A DNA stretch of 64,000 nucleotides from Sinohyriopsis cumingii (GCA_028554795.2 CM068831.1:31856644-31920643), one strand, 5' to 3'; counted from the first letter of the stretch, positions 14,251 through 25,837 are shown. Translations and numbers: made by a program. Notes: generated by a model not told the origin, from the letters alone.

Positions 14251-14930
14251 TTGATGACTCATCGTGTGATTCGTTCTCCCGGTGATGGGTTTATTACATT
14301 CAAGACATGGATTATATAGACATCGGCACTGTGACGTCCACGGATATCATAAGATGCTCTGTAAGCAAGGTCATGTCGGTAACACGCAGCCTCAACGCGG
14401 TTGATAGGTCCTTCGACGGGCTTTGTTTGATTGTGAGAATCGAGTTGTGGATCTTTTCGTGCACCAGGCTCATAGTAATTTTACCCAGGGATATGCCTTT
14501 CACCTGCATATTTACTCTAAGTTGTCCATGGTAGCGTAATGAAGCAGCGATATAACCACCACATGTGACTATTTTAAAACGTTCGCAGGTTTAGTTATAA
14601 ATGTAATTTGCTCCACATATAGCACATGTTCCAGTACCCGCCGCTTGTCCATTATGTTGGAACTCGACTTAAATATCGAATGGGTTTGGATACGTCAATT
14701 CGACAATCAAACACGCAACCACATAAATATGTCAGGCAGTGATATAACAGAACAATATGAAAAGCGACGCCGTAAAACTGCTTGGCAAGATATATGTGTG
14801 ATTCTAAATGTGATATAGGCCGCAAAAATGTCCAAAATATGTTGCAGACGCTACACACTGCACAATTTAGATTTACATTTACAACAACATACAAACATAT
14901 TTAACTTCCTGGAAGAATACAGTACTTGGT
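14251..14930. other. Unassigned stretch within the decayed Polinton
   Basis: Short frames on both strands. A minus frame at 14312-14509 (65 codons) and a plus stretch near 14650 that weakly recalls a PLA2-type GTRL motif are too degraded to assign. It is probably Polinton-derived because Polinton fragments lie on both sides. Confidence 0.4.
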
Positions 14931-15165
14931 AAAACGAGCAAATGGATAGATGGGACCAGCTACATGCAAAGAAAGCAGAAAGCCGTCGTGGAATGTGTGA
15001 CCCTGATGATCTTGCGGGTCAATTGGAAATACTCATGGGATCAGTTCCGGCAATGCACCCGAAGTTGTTAATGAAGCCACAACGCTTTGTCAGCGATTGC
15101 TCACCAATAATTTCGATGGTGACTGGCAATGACTCTAAATTTGTTTTTTCGTGCAGATGAACCCA
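14930..15165 (+). pseudogene. Fragment of conserved Polinton structural protein (C-terminal part)
   Basis: The frame contains CDPDDLAGQLEILMGSVPA followed by a degraded tail. It corresponds to the C-terminal block of the intact gene at 44331-45305 (SDISRLEVLIGGKRAG). The shared pattern is D.SRLE.L.G...A. Only this end is recognisable. It precedes a penton-like fragment in the same orientation. Confidence 0.55.
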
Positions 15166-15169
15166 AACG

Positions 15170-15615
15170 TATTTGTTTCATTACCACTGAATCTCGAACG
15201 TATGCGGTTGATATTGCACTGTAATCTATAAGATTGGTTTTAGGTTGGCCTGGCCACATTCCAGATGATAAACGATTTATGCATGTGGGATATCACATCG
15301 AACATGACATTGTGAGTTAATATCAACATCGCAAGTCAATATAACCTGTGACGCCATTAGTGTTATCTATGAAAACAGGTCTGAAACTACTGGAGAAGTT
15401 CTACAGAGCTATAATCTGACTGGGTTTTCACCAACCGCAGAACCAGGTGATTTGATATCGATTAATCCCGCAGCACCCGTAGTATTCCATACCATAATAA
15501 TTGGTTGACATATATTCGTTTTTACCTTCTTAATCGAGGCGGGTGTTGTGGATTTGCGCGGAGAGACATCGACGATACGACTGTACGTTATAGATTTAGC
15601 TGACATTGACTAATA
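15170..15615 (+). pseudogene. Decayed penton-like minor capsid protein, pPolB lineage
   Basis: Frames carry SIRLVLGWPGHIPD (compare SIRTILGWPENPPHE in the intact gene at 38159-39481). Further on come VNITCDAISVIYENRSE, then GDLISINPAAPVVFHTIIIG, then VDLRGETSTIRLYV. The order matches the C-terminal half of the intact protein (CDVIEGSY, SPINPVYMR, LIDLQEEELVITLFV). Stops and frameshifts throughout. Confidence 0.65.
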
Positions 15616-15619
15616 ACAA

Positions 15620-16214
15620 CATTGAAGGCCGTGCGTGGTAAGCCTGTGTAGATGACATAATACTGTACTGGGTCTTTGATGTCGTTTGTGGATTTTTGCG
15701 AGATCACCGAAAGCAATCAACATATTTATATACGCGCGCTACACCCATTGCTAAGCAAGTTTCAATGCGAGTTGTGGATAGTGTTAAAAGTGCCGCTTTG
15801 GTTCGAATACAATAATTGGGCTCATAGGCAGCTCAAACGTTTCGAGATCGAATACGACGCTTAATAACACAACCACCATCAATAAAAATCCGAGTTGCAC
15901 TCCCACCGACAGAATCAATGCCGCACGCAGTTAGAAAAGTCATTAGTGATGCCGCTAAAAAAAATACTTTTAGATTTCATGATTGCAAACCTGACAATGG
16001 GGAGTAGATGTGGACGGTACGCTGTCACGCAGTGCTAAACAAAACAAAATGTGTCAGTGGGAACTAAACTTTATTGCAATGGCTGATTCCAGAGAGGTAT
16101 TTGATACAACATCTGACACGGGAGCGTCTGTGATACTGGATCGAAGCAAGCGATAATTTCAGTATTACTCATACCCAGCCATGGATCTCAATCAGTTAAA
16201 ATCCCCGCCAGTAA
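15620..16214. other. Unassigned, probably Polinton-derived
   Basis: A 62-codon plus frame at 15676-15864 and other short frames have capsid-protein-like composition but no clear match. This interval includes the junction between the pPolB-lineage remnants on the left and the lineage matching the complete element on the right. Confidence 0.3.
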
Positions 16215-16590
16215 CAAAATTAGTGGTGGTGGTGATATCGCTGCTTCATTATGATAATTACCAGGAAATCCATGGGCTAAGTGTCCATTAGAAATGCATC
16301 TTTCTGGATATAATTATTGTGGTCCTGGGACCCGACTTAATATCCGACTTGATGAACGAAACCATACTAGACCAAGAGAGTAACCATTAAATCCGATTGA
16401 TCAAGCATGTCAGGTTCACGATGTAGCATATAAAAATAATGATTTACAGCAACGACATATTGCATATGTGAAGTTGATTCACTCCTTAAAATCCATAAAA
16501 CAATAAATCTATAAGACAATCATTAGCTAATTGGTTGGTAAAATCTGCGATGAAATGTAAACTATTATTAGGAGCCGGTAATTAATCAAC
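16215..16590 (+). pseudogene. Decayed phospholipase A2-like gene, copy 2
   Basis: Translates in part as GGDIAASL, NYCGPGTRLNIRLDERN, IDQACQVHDVAYKNN and LQQRHIAYVKLIHSL. This aligns almost residue by residue with the intact PLA2-like protein at 51208-51748, including the calcium-loop YCGPGT and the HD catalytic pair. In-frame stops break it. The N-terminal zinc-ribbon half is not recognisable upstream. As in the complete element, it lies immediately upstream of the integrase on the same strand. Confidence 0.75.
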
Positions 16591-16604
16591 CGAATATTAT
16601 TATA

Positions 16605-17700
16605 ATGGAATCTATTTATTATATCGAAATAGGGTATCGAAGGGGTAGAGCAGCGATTAATAAACTCGCAGATGCAACAAATGTCACGAGTTCTGTTGCT
16701 GCAAATTGGTTAGCACGACAGACTAAATGGCATATTTATCTACCACCACCTAAAAAATTCAGTACGCACATTTTGATATCAGCATCAGCGCTCCTAAAGA
16801 AGTTCATCAAGCAGATATTTTGTTTTTTACCACACGATACTATTAAAATTCGTAGACGTCAATTATATATTTATTTATTTATTTATTTATGTATTTATTT
16901 ATTTATTTATATATATACATACATACATATATACATACATACATACATACATACATACATACATACATACATACAAACATAGATACATACATATATATAT
17001 ATATACGCGTTAACTTTCGTTGACGTAGCAGGTAGATATTAAGAAGCAAATCCAGTGTCAACTAAGACTTCTGCTGACGCTGCATTGGCCTTTAAGCAAA
17101 TTTATTGACGTGGTGGTCTACGATGGCTACAATTGCTGCATATTGATCCTGACAGAGAATGTATTGGTGCAGTATCATCTCTGATGAAAAAACATAACGT
17201 CAAAATCAGAGGAAGACATACTGCAATTCATCTCGATCAGACAATAGTTGAACGATTTTATCGCACATTTGTTGAGCGGTTATTGGATATTAATATGCAA
17301 ACGGAATACCCATCAATAAAGTTTGAAAAGATAAGAGATCTCGTGAATGGGTTGTAAGACTACCAAGTGTGACAGCTGCGTTAAATAATGAAATTACTCG
17401 TGCAATTTATATGAAACCTAACAACACAATCACAAAAAACATATACCAATACAACGACATGACCTTTCAAAACAACCAGCACTAGGTAATATGACCGCAA
17501 GACATTTATATGAACCTGTTGAACTAGAAGGTGGTAAAAAAAGAGCGACTGGTCCTAATTGGTGTGTGTAATATTTCCAGCGGGGTAAGATCTACGGATA
17601 GACCTGCAATCTACAAATTAGATTCTACTGCTCCTCAGCGTGGATTTTTACGTAAACAGTTACAAGTAAATCCCGAAGACATACAATTATTACCGTCTTC
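16605..17700 (+). pseudogene. Decayed Polinton integrase, copy 2
   Basis: Starts MESIYYIEIGYRRGRAAINK, clearly the same protein as the intact integrase (MESIYYSPRGYWKGKAAIGK). It continues VAANWLARQTKWHIYLPPPK. After a microsatellite insertion it resumes with LLHIDPDRECIGAVSSLMKK, IRGRHTAIHLDQTIVERF and later YLYEP.ELEGGKKRAT. The catalytic Asp and Glu of the second half survive, but frameshifts and the 140-bp repeat destroy the frame. Confidence 0.85.
16860..17005. repeat. Microsatellite (ATTT)n-(ATAC)n inside integrase copy 2
   Basis: ATTT units (16870-16910) pass into about 15 ATAC units and end in a short AT run. It interrupts the integrase reading frame between the PHD block and the first catalytic region. 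Confidence 0.95.
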
Positions 17701-19600
17701 ACTTTTGTGAACTGGCGCCTCGATGTCGATTACACTCAAAACAGGTCAGCATCTCATTTTCGCGCGTGTGACCAAGACTACTATTGATTCTATATACCGT
17801 ATATTTTCTTGGATTATTCTTCGAATATTGCCATAACATTACTGTATTACAGCTTACACAATGATCAGGATGTTGTTGCTTTAATGTCATGATAAATTCA
17901 GCGTCGAGATCAAAGTCACGCTTATTTTTGTCACATTGTTTATAACTAACCAAATTTTTCTTACTACATCTTCGACATCAACTTCGTTGTTGTCACCAGT
18001 AGTTTGATTATTATTTTCCGTAAAGTCTGAATCGAGACACTGCTCGATAATCTATGATTGACAATTCAATGTGATCATCAACAATCAAACTAACTGTATC
18101 AGAAATTATCTTTGAGATGAATGAATTTTCATTGCGCATTCTAGAGTCTATGGAGTTTTGTCTTTGACTCCGTCAGGCGTTAACGATCTCTCAACAACAC
18201 TGACAGGAACTAAAATAATGTCATTTAACACAAAATTTTGTTTCTCTGACGATCCTGGAATTTCAACATCATTCCTTTGCCGTTGAGAGCATGCTGGGCG
18301 ATAATACAATGGCACAGGTAGATTTGGAAATTTCTTTCATGAAATGGCAGTATTTTTACGATTGGTACCATTTTCGTTTTAAAAAAGTGTTTACCAAACC
18401 AGACATAACAAATTGTATGAAGACCTTTAACAAATTAACAAATTCAAATGGCTCAACACAAGGAAATCCACTTAAGTTAAAATCTGGTAGAGGTCCATTT
18501 ATTGCAAATCTGGTCATTTCGTGTGTTGGATGTCTTAAAACATTCACCCATTCCAAGAAAACTTCAGGGATAACACGCTGCCATATTAACTGAAATAATA
18601 TTCTCTTGATCGTATATATTATTCCACATTCCACCCTGTTCATGTTCTACACAACTGCGTTGTATATCTTCAAGAAATTCCATTGGTTTTGGTGCCATGT
18701 TTCGTCTGAGCAAAACGAGCGGAAACTGACGGAACGGTAAAACAACTACTCAGCAATTGTTCAACATCGTCCTGAGGGTCCAAGAGTGACCGAGTGGTCT
18801 AAAGCGCTCTCCGTTACGGATCACTGCCATCTCACCTGTGCCTGCGTGGGTTCGAGTCTCGGATTCGGCTAATGTGGGTGCGTGAGAAAGCTTGTCAGTA
18901 GCTTCTCGTGGGTCTCTGGCTCTTTCCGGGGTTCCCCTTGGTTCTTCCTCCACCATTTATACTGACCGCCACGTATAGCCTATCGTGTGCTGGAAAATGG
19001 CGTTAAACCCAAGAACAACAACATCAACATAGTCCTGGTTATTTTTCAACGCAAAATCTTTCATTCTTTCGTGGAGATATTATGTGCGATAAATATCTCC
19101 ACTAGGCCGTACAAATTGATCATACGGATATAGGATCGCTTCTACATATATCTCTGATAATCTCGAACATGCTAATATCATCGTCAGACAATTTAACACT
19201 TCGATTTCGCAGAAATATTGTTACTGCATTAATTCACGCATGCTCATTGTGATCATAACTTTCACCCGAAGCTCCTTTTGATTTACATTTTGTTTCGTAC
19301 AAAGAATCTCCGGTTATGGGTTTCTTAAAATTTTTGGAAATTATAGTTTCTTTCCCAGTTCAGCGACGTCTTTGACAGACGCTCCTGTGACTTTAACAGT
19401 TTTTGCCCACTTTGTTCCAGTCTTAGATCTGTTAAATCATTTCCTCATACCGTGTTTGTAAAATGTTCCATTTGTCGTTGAGCTACACATTTTTTTTTCT
19501 AAAAATTAATCGGGTTTAGATAATGAATGCAGAGTCTGTCATCTATTGAATATATTGCTAAAATAACTGAGTTACAGGATACGCTCACTCATAAAACAGT
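17701..19600 (-). pseudogene. Decayed polymerase-helicase-HNH gene, copy 2
   Basis: The minus strand at 17699-17953 encodes RDFDLDAEFIMTLKQQ, CVSCNTVMLWQ and RINSSLGHTRENEMLTCFEC, matching the C-terminal HNH domain of the intact protein (DRIDNSLGHVKNNVRLTCLEC). At 18356-18643 it encodes RHPTHEMTRFAINGPLPDFN, matching the region after polymerase motif A. Helicase motifs are mostly gone. Total length implies roughly 1 kb deleted. A SINE is inserted at 18775-19023. Confidence 0.8.
18775..19023 (+). mobile_element. tRNA-headed SINE (family 1), full length
   Basis: The head has pol III A-box-like (GACCGAGTGGTCTAA) and B-box-like (GGTTCGAGTCTC) motifs of a Leu/Ser-type tRNA. The body carries CTTCCTCCACCATTTATACT and ends GCGTTAAACCCAAGAACAACAAC. 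A 14-bp target duplication with one mismatch flanks it (18761-18774 and 19024-19037). It interrupts the decayed polymerase-helicase gene. The 68-codon minus frame over it is not a gene. Confidence 0.85.
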
Positions 19601-19603
19601 TTG

Positions 19604-20014
19604 TCAATACCAGTCAATTCCTGGTTTGGAATTTTTATTCAGAATAGCAGTTTTTCCAGTGTAATTAAGGACAGGATCACGTTTGTCACGAAAAATCCAA
19701 GTATCGCCTACTTCCGGAATAGATTTTACTCTAGGAAGATTTCTTTGATCGTATAGATAATTGATAATCGTCGCAGCTCGTTGGTCATTCATTGTATCAT
19801 CGATAACACCATTGGTGTAGTGCATGATTTTGAACGTTGACGACACATGAGTTGCACCATCGTCGCGAAATTCTTTCTTGGCGCCATGAATACTTTTAAC
19901 CAGAGTTTCCGTCCGATCAATCAGAGCTCGCCTCGGCAAGTCATGGGTTCTTCTGTCAAGATCGAATCTAGCTTTAGAAAGCTCGATTGCAGATAATCTC
20001 TCAAAATCCTCCAT
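19604..20014 (-). pseudogene. Truncated N-terminal replication protein, copy 2
   Basis: Opens MEDFERLSAIELSKARFDLD and aligns with the 46776-47591 protein (MEEFERLAAIKPWKNIKFNLD). Further matches are GVIDDTMNDQRAATIINYL, WIFRDKRDPVL and NSKPG. The frame stops at about residue 136, roughly half of the intact protein. The shared MED/MEE start supports ATG 46776 as the start in the complete element. It is transcribed toward the polymerase-helicase remnant, as in the complete element. Confidence 0.8.
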
Positions 20015-20068
20015 ATTATAATTTAGACAAATATATATTTAAATTGAAATATAATTATACACATATAA

Positions 20069-20345
20069 TGAGTCAAACAAAGAATAAGTGTAAATGACGA
20101 AATATAGATTATACAACTCCTTGTAACAAAGCCTGTGCAAATGAATTCTGCGGACTTCACCTACAAAGCGTGCGTCGCGGAAGTCTAGGACCAAAATCGT
20201 GTTTGAAGTGTGGTGCTGGGGTTAGATTATAAACACAGTTCTGTGTGCAATATGGTGGTAAAACACACAGAGAGCAGAAAAGATGTTATGATAAAAAATA
20301 ATGCCGATAATAATGACAAGGTGATAAAAGCGCTGAATACTATCT
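20069..20345 (+). pseudogene. Decayed small zinc-binding protein, copy 2
   Basis: Encodes TTPCNKACANEFCGLHLQSV then RRGSLGPKSCLKCGAGVR, a near copy of the intact protein at 46401-46736 (TTPCNKSCRGEFCGYHLQSV). It is divergent from 19604-20014, exactly as in the complete element. A frameshift near the start and stops after GVR inactivate it. Confidence 0.75.
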
Positions 20346-21689
20346 CGCAAGATTTATAAAAAGGCAACCAGACTTTTTCTCTCAGTCAGTCTGGAAGTGT
20401 ATTTGTTGGAGTGAACACGTAAGTAAAACATTTAATTCAGTAATTATGGGGTTGTGTTTGCGATATGCTACACAATTGTATATCGTCTTGGTTGAGGAAT
20501 ACAATTTAAATATATATGTATTATTATAATGAATTATGAAAGTATTAATGCATTACAAAATTAAAACATGACGGTATAAAAATATCTGATAAAACTCAAT
20601 TCTGAAAAAAATATTCGTAATTTTGAATCATTACAACAAAGAAATTCGAGCATAGATATACACTACGGGCAAAGTATGGATTCATTAAGCTGATTTAAAA
20701 ATCCTTGGCTACAGTAAAAGATACAGAAGTTGAAAAATTCGTTTCTCTCTCACGCGCGATTGAAAAAATTAGATCAGAATTATCTCAATAATATGAACTA
20801 AAAAGATGATCAATACACGCGTAAGACAATTCAGAAAGATAATGTCAGATCGTGAAAACGAAAAAACATTGACAAAGTCATTAATGTTAGTGAAAGTGAA
20901 AGTGACGTCACTAGTGAAAGTGAATATAAATACGTGTAATACTAATTCTGATTCAGATTTATTTTATTCTGATAGTATTTTCTCAGATTATATTTATTCC
21001 GATTTATATTTTTTATTCTGCCTGATTATTATTATTATGTAATTTTCTATTTCAGCAGGATTTTCATTATTTCAGTTTATTTACCTATCAAATTATAAAA
21101 TCTGACTGATTTTCATTGTTAGAGTACCATTTATCCAAACAAATTAGGAAATCTGACTCTTTTATCATCGTTAGCAAGATTTACCCTACCAAATTATAAA
21201 ATCTGACTGACTTTTACAATTATGTGTATAATTTTACCCAAACGAACTATACAATCTTAATGATTGTTTTAGTTTAGTACTATTTATCCCATAAAATTAT
21301 GAAACCAGTGAAGATAATAATATTTATTCTCATTATAATATTTATTCTGAATATAATATATATTCTAATAATAACATTTATTATGTAATTTTCTGTTTTT
21401 CAGTAGGATTTTAGTTATTTTAGTAACATTTACCTCCATTAAAATATAAAAGTAGTCCTATCAGTATTATTGTTGGCATCATTTACATGAAATCTGGACG
21501 AGAATCAGTGAAAAATAACTTCTGTTATAATATAATTATTTGTTATCTTTTCTGACTTTGTCGACGATTATTATTATGTAAATTTTTATTTTTTATGTTG
21601 AGATTTTTATAATTTCGAGTACCATTCATCGATAAATTTGAAGACTTTGCTTGATAATCTGATTTATTTGAGGTAATATACCATCAATT
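20346..21689. other. Very AT-rich interval with ~50-bp tandem repeats
   Basis: Short frames only. One plus frame contains NVSESESDVTSESEYKYV, low-complexity. From about 21079 to 21310 a unit of about 50 bp (core CAAATTATAAAATCTGACTG) recurs imperfectly about four times. It separates the copy-2 Polinton remnant from the second pPolB fragment. Confidence 0.5.
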
Positions 21690-21970
21690 TCATGAAATTA
21701 GATAATACTTTTTAAACTGATCAATGCAATACTGTGAATAATTCAAAATATTATCTCTATCACACGTAATAGTAATAATATGTTCTCGCTGCATCCCATT
21801 TAACTGTTCCTCCGTTAACAAACATTTTTCGTCGCCGTATTCATCAATAATTATATTAACACTAAATTGTTCTGCCTTGACTTTATCGATTACGAATTCA
21901 TCTGGGTAAAGTGTCAATATTGTTCTGACGGCATTTTCAAGTAGATCTTTGTTGTGTATAAAAACTCTCA
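21690..21970 (-). CDS. Unassigned ORF fused to a pPolB fragment
   Basis: An open frame of 105 codons starts inside the pPolB remnant (MRNLRKRLRADQV, shared with copy 1 at 12490) and then switches to unrelated sequence. That part includes DLLENAVRTILTLYPDEF and KCLLTEEQLNGMQREHIITI. The second part is hydrophilic and has protein-like composition. I do not recognise it. It could be a gene of an unknown element joined by rearrangement, or a chance frame. Confidence 0.25.
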
Positions 21971-22945
21971 CCTGATCGGCTCGAAGTCGTTTGCGCAGAT
22001 TCCTCATGGTTTGTTAAACAGGCCATTGACCATGAGCTTCAAAATGTCATTTCCAAAATCATTAGTGACCTCAGTCTGAAGCTCTGTATTTATCTGAACA
22101 TACAGAACCATCAAAGCTTGCTGACGAAATCCAAACCCTTGATGGATTTTGGTAATACCCATACTCAGGCACAAGTACAATTGCAGATTTTTCTCATGCA
22201 GTACATAATTTTATTTGGTCCTTCGACTGTGTGCCAGTTAGGATCATTCGGTGTATTTGCGTATGGACTCATCAATGATATAATAATGATACGGGGACAA
22301 CCGCGTACCAGTCACTGACAGCGCTTCGGAGGTCAGCAGAAAATTGCTGTGTGCCTCGTGTAAAATATTTGGATGTTCCAGTTCAACTTCAAAGAAGTAT
22401 CCATGGTAAGCTAGAACAATATGCGCAAGATTGATCTACTGAAATCCACCAACCAGAAGTTTCCGCAGTATGACCAATTCGCAAAAAGTATTGGCATTTA
22501 ATTCAAGATGTAACTGTTGGGGTAAGCAGGGTCACACCCGTTCACATGTGGGTTCCTGGCACGAGCATGTAACTGACTATGGATAATCCTCCACGAATGA
22601 ATAATTCGGTAAACATATCCTGATCAATGTCAGTGATCCAACAATTCCAGCTCGACTTTTGGTCTTGGACAACAATGTATCCCAGCACATACCTGCTGAC
22701 GAGGAGTAATGCACTGCATCGAGACTGCATAGCACGGCACTGCCACGAAATGTCTCAAAAACGTCAGCAAGCAGCATCACATGAGTGTAAAAATACAGAA
22801 CGTGACAGTTATCGAAGAATTTGCACTCTAATGCAGGCCAAACATTCTTTGCGTGTTCACAGTCCAAGTCGGAAACTTATTCAGGTGACAGCGATAAATG
22901 AAAGGCTTCACTCAGTCATTCATGTATTCGTATTTGGACAAAAGT
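21962..22945 (-). pseudogene. Decayed pPolB, copy 2
   Basis: Minus-strand frames contain CEHAKNVWPALECKF, LYFYTHVMLLADVFETFRG, DAVHYSSSAGMCWDTLL and, near 22060, TNDFGNDILKLMVNGLF. It is a near copy in inverted orientation of 11560-12520; the nucleotide sequences match along their length. The C-terminal third, including motif C, is missing because the similarity stops abruptly near 21970. Confidence 0.8.
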
Positions 22946-23479
22946 AATGGCCATGGCCACATTTTTTACTGTTTACTGGTATTCCAAGATGTGCTTGACC
23001 CCAGAGCTGAGAGGTCATTGTTCAAAATAACACGTCTTTGAATGCAGAGTATTTGGATTCCTAGTAGATGATACTGTCTTTATTTTACATAACCATTAAT
23101 CATTGTGTCTGACTATGAAGCGTGTATTTAAATCAAAGGGACTTTGTTTAATATTTAATTGGCTTTAGTAAAGCATGTATAATTATGAGTGGCAGACAAT
23201 TAAGATACTGATCTTTTCTTTGTAACGGAACCGGTTGAATCTGGTGTAAGATCGGATAGATTACATGTCTGCTTATGGGCATTGACGGGTAAAGATCAAG
23301 TAATGTGAGAGTCAAACATATGTGTTACGATACTAATAACAACTTAGCTGTTGTGAATATAATATATTGACATCGTTTGCTGAATATAAAATTACTAAAA
23401 CTGGTGCCATTATATATCCGTAATTTCTGAATACATTTGGAAATTGAATTCACCTGGATTTATTATACTTTAAGATGAC
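22946..23479. other. Non-coding interval
   Basis: No coding or repeat signal recognised between the pPolB fragment and the SINE at 23480. Confidence 0.4.
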
Positions 23480-23770
23480 CGCTCCGGTGTCCTCGGATGC
23501 GGGAGGTCCCGGGTTATATCCCCAGCCGAGTCATACCAAAGACTTATAAAAATGGTACTAGCAGCAGCCTCACGTGGTGCTTAGCATTAAGGGGTTAATG
23601 ATAGGACTGTTCAGCCTGGTGTTAGGATAATCTGACAGGGTGGGACATGATGCCACATGTCTGCGGCATGACGTCCCAGTGCTAGACATCACTATAAAGT
23701 GCTACGCTGCAGACATCGTAGTGATATAACTCAAACTGGTAAAATATTTGTAAAATACACACACAGACTC
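23480..23770 (+). mobile_element. Degraded SINE, family 2
   Basis: Shares with 36600-36927 the blocks CTCGGATGCGGGAGGTC, GAGTCATACCAAAGACT, GCATTAAGGGGTTA and TGGGACATGATGCCACATGT. It also shares ACATCACTATAAA and GACATCGTAG. The tRNA head is cut short and altered. No clear target duplication. Confidence 0.75.
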
Positions 23771-23852
23771 ACTTTAAGACATCTTGCATATCTCAGAGAC
23801 TGTAAGCTTAATTTTTACATTGAAATAAAACAGAAATTTTACTTTGTTGTCA

Positions 23853-24012
23853 TTTAAGGGTTTAACGCCATATTTCAGCACACGATAGGCTATATATGGC
23901 GGCCAGTATTAATGGTGGAGGAAGAACCCGGGAAAACCCTGGAAAGAACCACCGAACCACGAGAACCTACTGGCAAACTTTCTCACATACCCACATTGGC
24001 TGATTCCGAGAG
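23853..24012 (-). mobile_element. SINE family 1, 5'-truncated
   Basis: Reverse complement of the body and tail of the SINE at 18775-19023: GGGTTTAACGCCATATTTCA, TATTAATGGTGGAGGAAGAA and CTTTCTCACATACCCACATT. It ends at GATTCCGAGAG, so the tRNA-derived head is absent. Confidence 0.75.
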
Positions 24013-24107
24013 AGTTGGTTGACTTTGATTGTAGTCTTTTAATCTGACCAGGGGTCAGACTGACACAAACATGATGATATGATATTATAATATCATGAGC
24101 GATTTCA

Positions 24108-25391
24108 TTACATGTTTTCTACTGGGGCATCAATGACTCTAATTCGTCCATAAACACCTTCAAGTAACATTGTTTTGTCTGTAAGTATAACAGCGATTGT
24201 TCTGTAATTAGCAACAAGATCATCTATATTTACTGGAGCTCAAAAATGTATATCAATGACAGCTTGTCTAAGTAAATTTAAATGTTTCAGTGAAGAATAA
24301 TAGATCGGATAATACGTTGTAAACTCTGGTCGTGATAATTGCCAACCAGTATCTATATTTTGTTTACTTCCCATGAATGTAATCAAACGATGATATGGAA
24401 GTGCTACATGATTTTGATCAAAATTCAATAATATGTCATCAATTGGTTTTTGATGTCCATTTATTCTTAATGAAACTTCACTGACTCCAAGTTTGTTAAA
24501 TATCCTTATATTTTATATTTGGTCGTTTATTCGTTCAGTATCTTGAAATGCGATGAATATATACCGTGGTGCAGAAACACCTTGTTGTGATGCTATATGC
24601 CATTTAAATAAATCATTAACATCACTTTGAGCACTATATGTGGTCACTGTTAACCACGATGATGTTGATTTACCACCTTAAACCATAAAAGAGAGTATTT
24701 TGTTTGTTCTTCAACAATCGAGGGAGTCATAACCGTCATCCACAAGGAAGGTTTTGTTAGTATTACTTTACCGGCATCAGGAACATCAGCAGGCCGCCAA
24801 ATTGCATCATTATCATCGCCCTTTCTTACAAGTACAACTGTATATATGGTTCAAAAGATTACTTTTGTAACATTTCTGCAAAATCTGAAAATGAGAGATA
24901 GTGGAATTGAACATGAAAATCTTATATTATCATCTTTTAATATTCATTTACGTGTTGTGAATCCTACGTTGAAATTTGTATTGACTCCCTTAACATTAAA
25001 AATTTGCGTCAGTTCTGGATATTCATGCTGGTTGCGGATAACCGTAGTATTTTATGATACTTGTATCTCAATATATTGTCTGCTGTCATGAAAGCCAGAA
25101 GTGTATTTTTAACGGACCTATTTTTCTTGTGTAATCATCGGGATATATTGCTAGACCATTAGCTCCATATGGTGTATTAGCAGCAACGTCCGTTACAAGT
25201 TCTTCTTCTCCTTCAATAAACGCTACAGCGAGTAAGAAATATTTGCTTGTATCCTGAACTTACAGCTCAATTCGACCACGCTGATTTGTCTGTCGTGCTT
25301 CATAAGAATAATACTGATAATAACGCAGCGATTCATCCTTAAGAATTGGCGCATCCATGTCGAATACAGCTTCAGATATACATTTGAACAT
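24108..25391 (-). pseudogene. Decayed major capsid protein gene, copy 3
   Basis: Clear copy of the intact MCP at 42350-43774. Starts MFKC (ATG 25391) preceded by TATAATAAAG, contains FDMDAPI and NHVALPYHRLITFMGSKQN, and ends RIRVIDAPVENM. Frameshifts and stops are spread along it. The shared MF start supports choosing the second ATG (43774) in the intact gene. Confidence 0.85.
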
Positions 25392-25459
25392 CTTTATTAT
25401 AATTGGTTTCGTCTAACACGAAGACCAATTCCTGATTTCAGACTACCAACTATATCTTT

Positions 25460-25807
25460 TCTGCTTCACGAGCCAACTCTGCTAGATTTTGATTTGTAGT
25501 TTAATTTACTAACATCTGCAGGCATAACTTCAGTGCTGGGTAATTTTACTGGCTGTGGTTTTGTCTTATTGACCGTGCTAGTCTGTCTTTGATTGCTGAG
25601 AACCAACAGCTCCAATACCTTTAAAACGAACAACGTCAATAGCTGTCATTGATAATTGTTTTGCAATCGGTATTACTTTTGGGGCTATCCTTCTAAAAAC
25701 ACCCTGATTAACATCACCGAATCCATCACCGCCTTATAGGTTGGAATTCGTGAATGTTTATCACCCTGACAATGATCGGTCCACGTTGAACATTATGTAT
25801 GATCACC
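25460..25807 (-). pseudogene. Decayed pVI-like small virion protein, copy 3
   Basis: Frames include VIIHNVQRGPIIVRVINIHE, matching the N-terminus of the intact gene at 43806-44273 (MIIHYNHDKPVSVYVVNSRL). Later blocks are shifted, and the initiator ATG is replaced by GTG. Position and strand match the complete element. Confidence 0.65.
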
Positions 25808-25837
25808 TTATTTTAGTCATTGTATATAATTGCATAC

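Noticed and set aside
14640-14900. Second PLA2-like fragment (GTRLKYRMGLD)
   Set aside because: Only a few residues resemble the calcium-loop region and the HD catalytic pair is absent; the similarity may be chance.
18780-18860. tRNA gene
   Set aside because: Pol III boxes are present but belong to the head of a SINE with body, tail and target duplication. The same is true at 36605-36675.
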